Of a DNA stretch of 64,000 nt, positions 60,780 through 64,000 are shown piece by piece. The stretch covers positions 1 through 64,000 of the forward strand of contig NZ_UNRA01000004.1 of the NCBI RefSeq assembly GCF_900537075.1, read 5' to 3'. This DNA is from Tropicibacter sp. Alg240-R139. Its GTDB lineage: Bacteria > Pseudomonadota > Alphaproteobacteria > Rhodobacterales > Rhodobacteraceae. The translations under genes and the position numbers were made by a program. Positions within the stretch are counted from its first letter, which is position 1. Each line of letters begins with the position of its first letter. Below the pieces are notes generated by a model. It made no database searches. It was given only the letters and a program-made list of their open reading frames with translations, and had not been told where the DNA came from.

Positions 60780-62335
60780 TGCGTGCGGCTTTGATTGCTC
60801 TGATGATGCTCCCTGCACTTGCATCGGCTGAGACGTCCGAGGATTGGCCGGTTGAACAATATGATCCCGCAACAGAGCCCACTGCCGATCTGCTTTTGCC
60901 CATGCCTTGTGGGGGGCAAATGGCGTTTCAAAAAGTGGCTGTGCCGCTTGATGCCTCGGATCCGCTGGCGGATCGGCGGGTGCGATTGGGGCAATCGCTG
61001 GACCAGACGGGGTATGCCGAATATCTGCGGGATGACTTTTTGCGCGGACCTTTCGTGGATGACCTAGCCGGCACCACTTTTTTCTACATTGGCCGGTATG
61101 AACTGACACAAGGCCAGTTTCGCGCGCTTCAGGGGGATTGTGCGCCGGTCGCGCGACAGGACCGGATTGCGCGTGGCGGTCTTAGCTGGTTCGACGCGGT
61201 CACCCTGGCGCAAAACTATACCGCTTGGCTTTATGCCAATGCCGCCGAAACGCTGCCCACGGCAGACGGGGCAAAGGGTTATGTCCGTCTGCCGACGGAA
61301 ACGGAATGGGAATATGCTACGCGGGGTGGGGCTGTGATCGACGCCAACCGGTTTTCGGATCTGACCTTTTTTGATGACGGCGAGATGCGGGACTATGCGA
61401 TTCACCAGGGGGCAGGGGCCGGGCGCGGGCGGCTAAATCCGGTGGGGTTGCGGCGTCCCAATCCGCTGGGCATGTACGACGTATACGGCAACGCAGAAGA
61501 ACTGATGCTGGAACCCTTTCGCCTGAATGCTTTGGGGCGAGCACATGGACAGGTGGGCGGGATTGTCACGCGAGGCGGGTCGGTTCTGTCGAGTGAGGAT
61601 CAGATTTATTCCGCGCAGCGCACCGAGTATCCACCGTTCGATGTACGTACAGGCCGCCCCTTGCGCGGGGACAGTTTCGGGGCGCGGTTCGTGATCTCGA
61701 CCTACATCGCCACGTCTGAGGCGCGTCTGACCGACATTCGCGACCGATGGATTGCGCGCGCAAAAGGAACCGAGGGGGACGGAGAGGCAGATCCGGCCGA
61801 ATTGCTGTCAGGCTTGATCGAAGCCGAACCCGACCCGCGCAGGCGTGGGGCGTTGACGGATCTGCAATTGGACCTGCGCCGCAATCGCGATCAGGTTGAG
61901 ATCGCACAGCAACAAATGGCGCGATCGACCTTGTTGGCGGGGACGGTTTTTGCCGAAGCTCTGGTTGAAAACGCGCGCGCGATCAATAACAAGGCCGCAA
62001 ACATCCGCATGCTCGTGTCGCTGCAAAGGGCGGGTCGCAAGAGTGAGGTCTTTGACCGGCAGGTACAAAAGCACGTAACCGAAATTGAAGAGATGCGGCG
62101 TCAGCAGCAGGTGTATCTTTTGTCGTACCGAACGGCGCTGGACACCTTGGTGGCGGACATCGGGGCGGAGACCCGGCAAACGGCCTTGAACGTGCTCAAA
62201 GAGGAGCTGACCTTGTCGAGGCAAACCCAGTTGCGTGCAGGTTTGGACCGGTTTGCACAGACGCTGGGACAATATGAGACACAGCCCGACATGCAGGCCG
62301 ATGACCTTCTTGATCTGACTTTGAGGCAACGCTAG
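60779..62335 (+). CDS. Secreted formylglycine-generating-enzyme-like protein lacking the catalytic Cys, with coiled-coil tail
   Basis: A 518-residue protein; its ATG shares a base with the permease stop (TGATG). A signal peptide (MRAALIALMMLPALASA) is followed by a SUMF1/FGE domain at about 40-310: FFYIGRYELTQGQFRALQGD, LSWFDAVTLAQNYTAWLY, RLPTETEWEYATRGG, GMYDVYGNAEELM. The expected Cys-containing active strand reads RGGSVLSSEDQIYSAQR, Ser in place of Cys, so sulfatase activation is not possible by the known mechanism. A long coiled coil (about 345-500) ends the protein. It is probably a periplasmic binding or structural part of the machine, as in other pseudo-FGE lectin-like domains. Confidence 0.85.
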   Translation: MRAALIALMMLPALASAETSEDWPVEQYDPATEPTADLLLPMPCGGQMAFQKVAVPLDASDPLADRRVRLGQSLDQTGYAEYLRDDFLRGPFVDDLAGTTFFYIGRYELTQGQFRALQGDCAPVARQDRIARGGLSWFDAVTLAQNYTAWLYANAAETLPTADGAKGYVRLPTETEWEYATRGGAVIDANRFSDLTFFDDGEMRDYAIHQGAGAGRGRLNPVGLRRPNPLGMYDVYGNAEELMLEPFRLNALGRAHGQVGGIVTRGGSVLSSEDQIYSAQRTEYPPFDVRTGRPLRGDSFGARFVISTYIATSEARLTDIRDRWIARAKGTEGDGEADPAELLSGLIEAEPDPRRRGALTDLQLDLRRNRDQVEIAQQQMARSTLLAGTVFAEALVENARAINNKAANIRMLVSLQRAGRKSEVFDRQVQKHVTEIEEMRRQQQVYLLSYRTALDTLVADIGAETRQTALNVLKEELTLSRQTQLRAGLDRFAQTLGQYETQPDMQADDLLDLTLRQR

Positions 62336-62351
62336 CGGTATGAAAAGGCGA

Positions 62352-62440
62352 GGTGCTCCCGCCCGTCGTCGATGCCCCTTGCGGAACATCTCCTCCCGTT
62401 GGGCCAGGCTCACGCGGGCAAAGCCCGCGTGAGCCTGGCC
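62352..62440 (+). repeat. Dispersed palindromic intergenic repeat, copy 4
   Basis: GGTGCTCCCGCCCGTCGTCG and CTCCTCCCGTTGGGCC match the other copies. A perfect 18-bp hairpin follows: GGCCAGGCTCACGCGGGC (62402-62419), loop AAA, GCCCGCGTGAGCCTGGCC (62423-62440). It follows the last gene of the srf-like operon by 16 bases and could end its transcript. Confidence 0.85.
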
Positions 62441-62580
62441 CCCTGCCGTCCGCAGGACGCAAGGCCGAAAGGCCGCGCAGCTTGACCAGGGGGCTTCATC
62501 GTAGGCGTGCTTCTGCCGATTGAAGCGCGGGAACTGGCCAGCGAGCAGCCACACAGCCTTGTGCTAACAGCCCTGATATG

Positions 62581-62597
62581 TTCACATTTGATGTGAA
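62581..62597. promoter_or_regulatory. Perfect inverted repeat upstream of the peptidoglycan-binding gene
   Basis: TTCACAT-TTG-ATGTGAA has perfect seven-base arms. It is 144 bases before the next start codon, and a TTGACA at 62623-62628 lies between; no matching -10 element is obvious. Otherwise the stretch from 62441 to 62741 shows nothing coding. Confidence 0.35.
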
Positions 62598-62741
62598 ATC
62601 CGGGTTTGGGCAGGTCTCAACCTTGACAATGAGGTGTCCGTTTGTTCGGCTTGTTGGATCAAGGGCTCAAATTCCATTAGCAAAGATCCCTGCAGGCTCA
62701 GCCAACGTGCGACTCTTGTCGGGATCGACGAGGTTATTGTT

Positions 62742-64000
62742 ATGTTTACCAAAAGCGTTTGTGCCACTCTCGTGGCAACCAGTCTGGTTCTGGCCCCAGC
62801 CAAAGAGGCGCGAGCCGATGAAGCGGCAGCTCTGATTGGCGGTGCCATCCTGGGTGGGCTCATCATCAACGAAGTCAACAAAAACAAAGCCCGGCAGCGA
62901 CAGCAGCAGCAACAGCAACAAACCCGGGCGCGGACATCTACCCGATCGACAGGGATTTCAGCTGCGCAACGAGAGCAAAACCGAAACGTGCAATCCGCGT
63001 TGAACTATTTTGGTTACAATGTGGGAACCGTGGATGGATCTATCGGGCGCAAGACGCGCGCGGGTATCTCGAATTATCAGTCAGACATGGGTTATTCCAT
63101 CGACGGTCGCCTGGATGACGCGGAACGCAGCTTTTTGTTGAACAGCCACCATCGCGCGCAGGCGAGCGCCCATGTCGCGCCGTACAATCAGATCCTGGCC
63201 AGCCAGGGACAGCAGGGCTTGCTGCGGACCTATCGCGACGAACAGTTGGGCATTCCAACGCCGCAGGTTCAACAACCGCAGGTCCAGCAGGCCACGGCAC
63301 CTGCGCCAACCCAGAATACAGTTCCGGCACGCGCCAACACAGGCGCCTTGCCCGATTTCACGTTTGGTGAACAAACGCGTTCCGCTAACGAACACTGCAA
63401 CGAAATCAACGTCCTGACCGCCGCCAACGGTGGACTGACCGCAGGCGGCAACGTTGCGGATGCAGAATTTGCGCTGAATGAGCAGTTCTGCCTGGCCCGC
63501 ACGCAGGCTATGGCTGAAAGCTCGCGGATCGAGGCGACGATCCCCAACCTTTCGGCGCCGCAGATCGAGGCACAATGCCAGGGCCTGACGCAGGCCATGG
63601 CGCCGCAGATGGTCGGGATTGACAGCAAGTCGCCCAGTGAAGTGATTGCAGATGGCTCATCCTTCCTACGCAATTCCGGTAAGCCGATGGATCAATTGGT
63701 GTCTGGCGGCAAGGTGTGTCTGGGAGTAGGCTATCGCACCGATGACGCTGAAATGGCGATGGCTTCGGGCGTGTTGTTGGCCTCAGCCGGGCAGCTCGGC
63801 TATGGCGAGATTGTCAGCCACCACTTGCGCGAGGGTTTTGGTGCCGCCAAGGGGCCAGCCAACGTTGCCAGCGAATGGATGCGAATGGCGATCAACGCCG
63901 CCCAAAGCGGGGCAACGGTTCTGGGGCAAACGCCTGACCGGATCGCCGTCTTGTCCGCTGCGATGACCGGTGTTCCGGCTCAGACAGGCACTGCTGCACT
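62742..64000 (+). CDS. Secreted peptidoglycan-binding-domain protein (partial, runs off window)
   Basis: The ATG at 62742 with GAGGT upstream opens a frame that stays open to the window end (419 complete codons). A signal peptide (MFTKSVCATLVATSLVLAPA to EARADE) is followed by a small glycine-rich hydrophobic stretch (LIGGAILGGLIINEV), a Gln-rich linker, then a PG_binding_1-like domain at about 75-125 (VQSALNYFGYNVGTVDGSIG; RAGISNYQSDMGYSIDGRLD). The long remainder is mostly helical (FALNEQFCLARTQAMAESSR). It lies on the same strand after the srf-like operon, separated by a repeat and about 300 bases, and may provide the cell-wall anchor for that system. Confidence 0.8.
   Translation, partial: MFTKSVCATLVATSLVLAPAKEARADEAAALIGGAILGGLIINEVNKNKARQRQQQQQQQTRARTSTRSTGISAAQREQNRNVQSALNYFGYNVGTVDGSIGRKTRAGISNYQSDMGYSIDGRLDDAERSFLLNSHHRAQASAHVAPYNQILASQGQQGLLRTYRDEQLGIPTPQVQQPQVQQATAPAPTQNTVPARANTGALPDFTFGEQTRSANEHCNEINVLTAANGGLTAGGNVADAEFALNEQFCLARTQAMAESSRIEATIPNLSAPQIEAQCQGLTQAMAPQMVGIDSKSPSEVIADGSSFLRNSGKPMDQLVSGGKVCLGVGYRTDDAEMAMASGVLLASAGQLGYGEIVSHHLREGFGAAKGPANVASEWMRMAINAAQSGATVLGQTPDRIAVLSAAMTGVPAQTGTAA

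Noticed and set aside
1-64000. CRISPR arrays, tRNA or rRNA genes, prophage or insertion sequences
   Set aside because: No regularly spaced direct repeats, cloverleaf-like segments, transposase or phage structural genes were seen on either strand.

Overview
The window looks like a chromosomal segment from a marine alphaproteobacterium of the Rhodobacterales (Roseobacter group). The reasons are a GC-rich, densely packed sequence, a dihydroxypropanesulfonate (DHPS) gene set of roseobacter type, a carnitine-to-glycine-betaine cluster with a GlxA-type regulator, a GTTC-N7-GTTC SOS box, and short GC-rich intergenic repeats. No rRNA, tRNA, CRISPR array, insertion sequence or prophage was found.

Layout. 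1-8413: organosulfonate catabolism on the minus strand (sulfopyruvate decarboxylase alpha, stress protein, HpsP, HpsO, HpsN, three TRAP subunits and a tiny membrane protein), with a divergent LacI regulator and a double palindromic operator between them. 8436-15077: a dispersed repeat, a nickel-type sensor/exporter pair with a G-tract operator, and an RND efflux pump with its adaptor. 15330-18460: a GlxA regulator, a beta-keto-acid cleavage enzyme and a class III aminotransferase, substrate unknown. 18608-29285: mostly housekeeping and single genes (small lipoprotein, methionyl-tRNA synthetase, YqiJ/flotillin pair, an internally deleted OhrR remnant, MFS transporter, YceI, an ImuA-like gene behind an SOS box, a hypothetical secreted protein, rhodanese, aldo/keto reductase).

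29357-33722: carnitine breakdown, i.e. GlxA regulator, 3-dehydrocarnitine cleavage enzyme, carnitine dehydrogenase fused to a thioesterase, and an SDR. 33801-42847: XRE regulator, membrane desaturase, EamA transporter, Nudix hydrolase, DUF983 protein, an EF-hand/ECF-sigma/anti-sigma/periplasmic-sensor operon, a PleD-like diguanylate cyclase whose receivers look non-phosphorylatable, a DUF3572 protein and a HAD phosphatase. 43341-46659: an MttB-family methyltransferase, then an H-NOX-fold protein lacking the heme ligand, coupled to a GGDEF cyclase.

46971-62335 is the most unusual part: ten same-strand genes with gaps of 9 bases or less, or overlaps. They encode a poly-proline envelope protein, a membrane-anchored trypsin-like protease, a second membrane protein sharing its cytoplasmic domain, SrfB (actin/Hsp70-fold ATPase), SrfC (dynamin-like GTPase), another single-span protein, a secreted SH3/VWA protein, an ABC ATPase and FtsX-like permease, and a secreted pseudo-formylglycine-generating enzyme. 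A peptidoglycan-binding protein follows and runs off the window. I read this as an envelope-spanning NTPase machine of unknown purpose. At least four copies of a palindromic intergenic element, two with perfect 18-bp hairpins, are scattered through the window.
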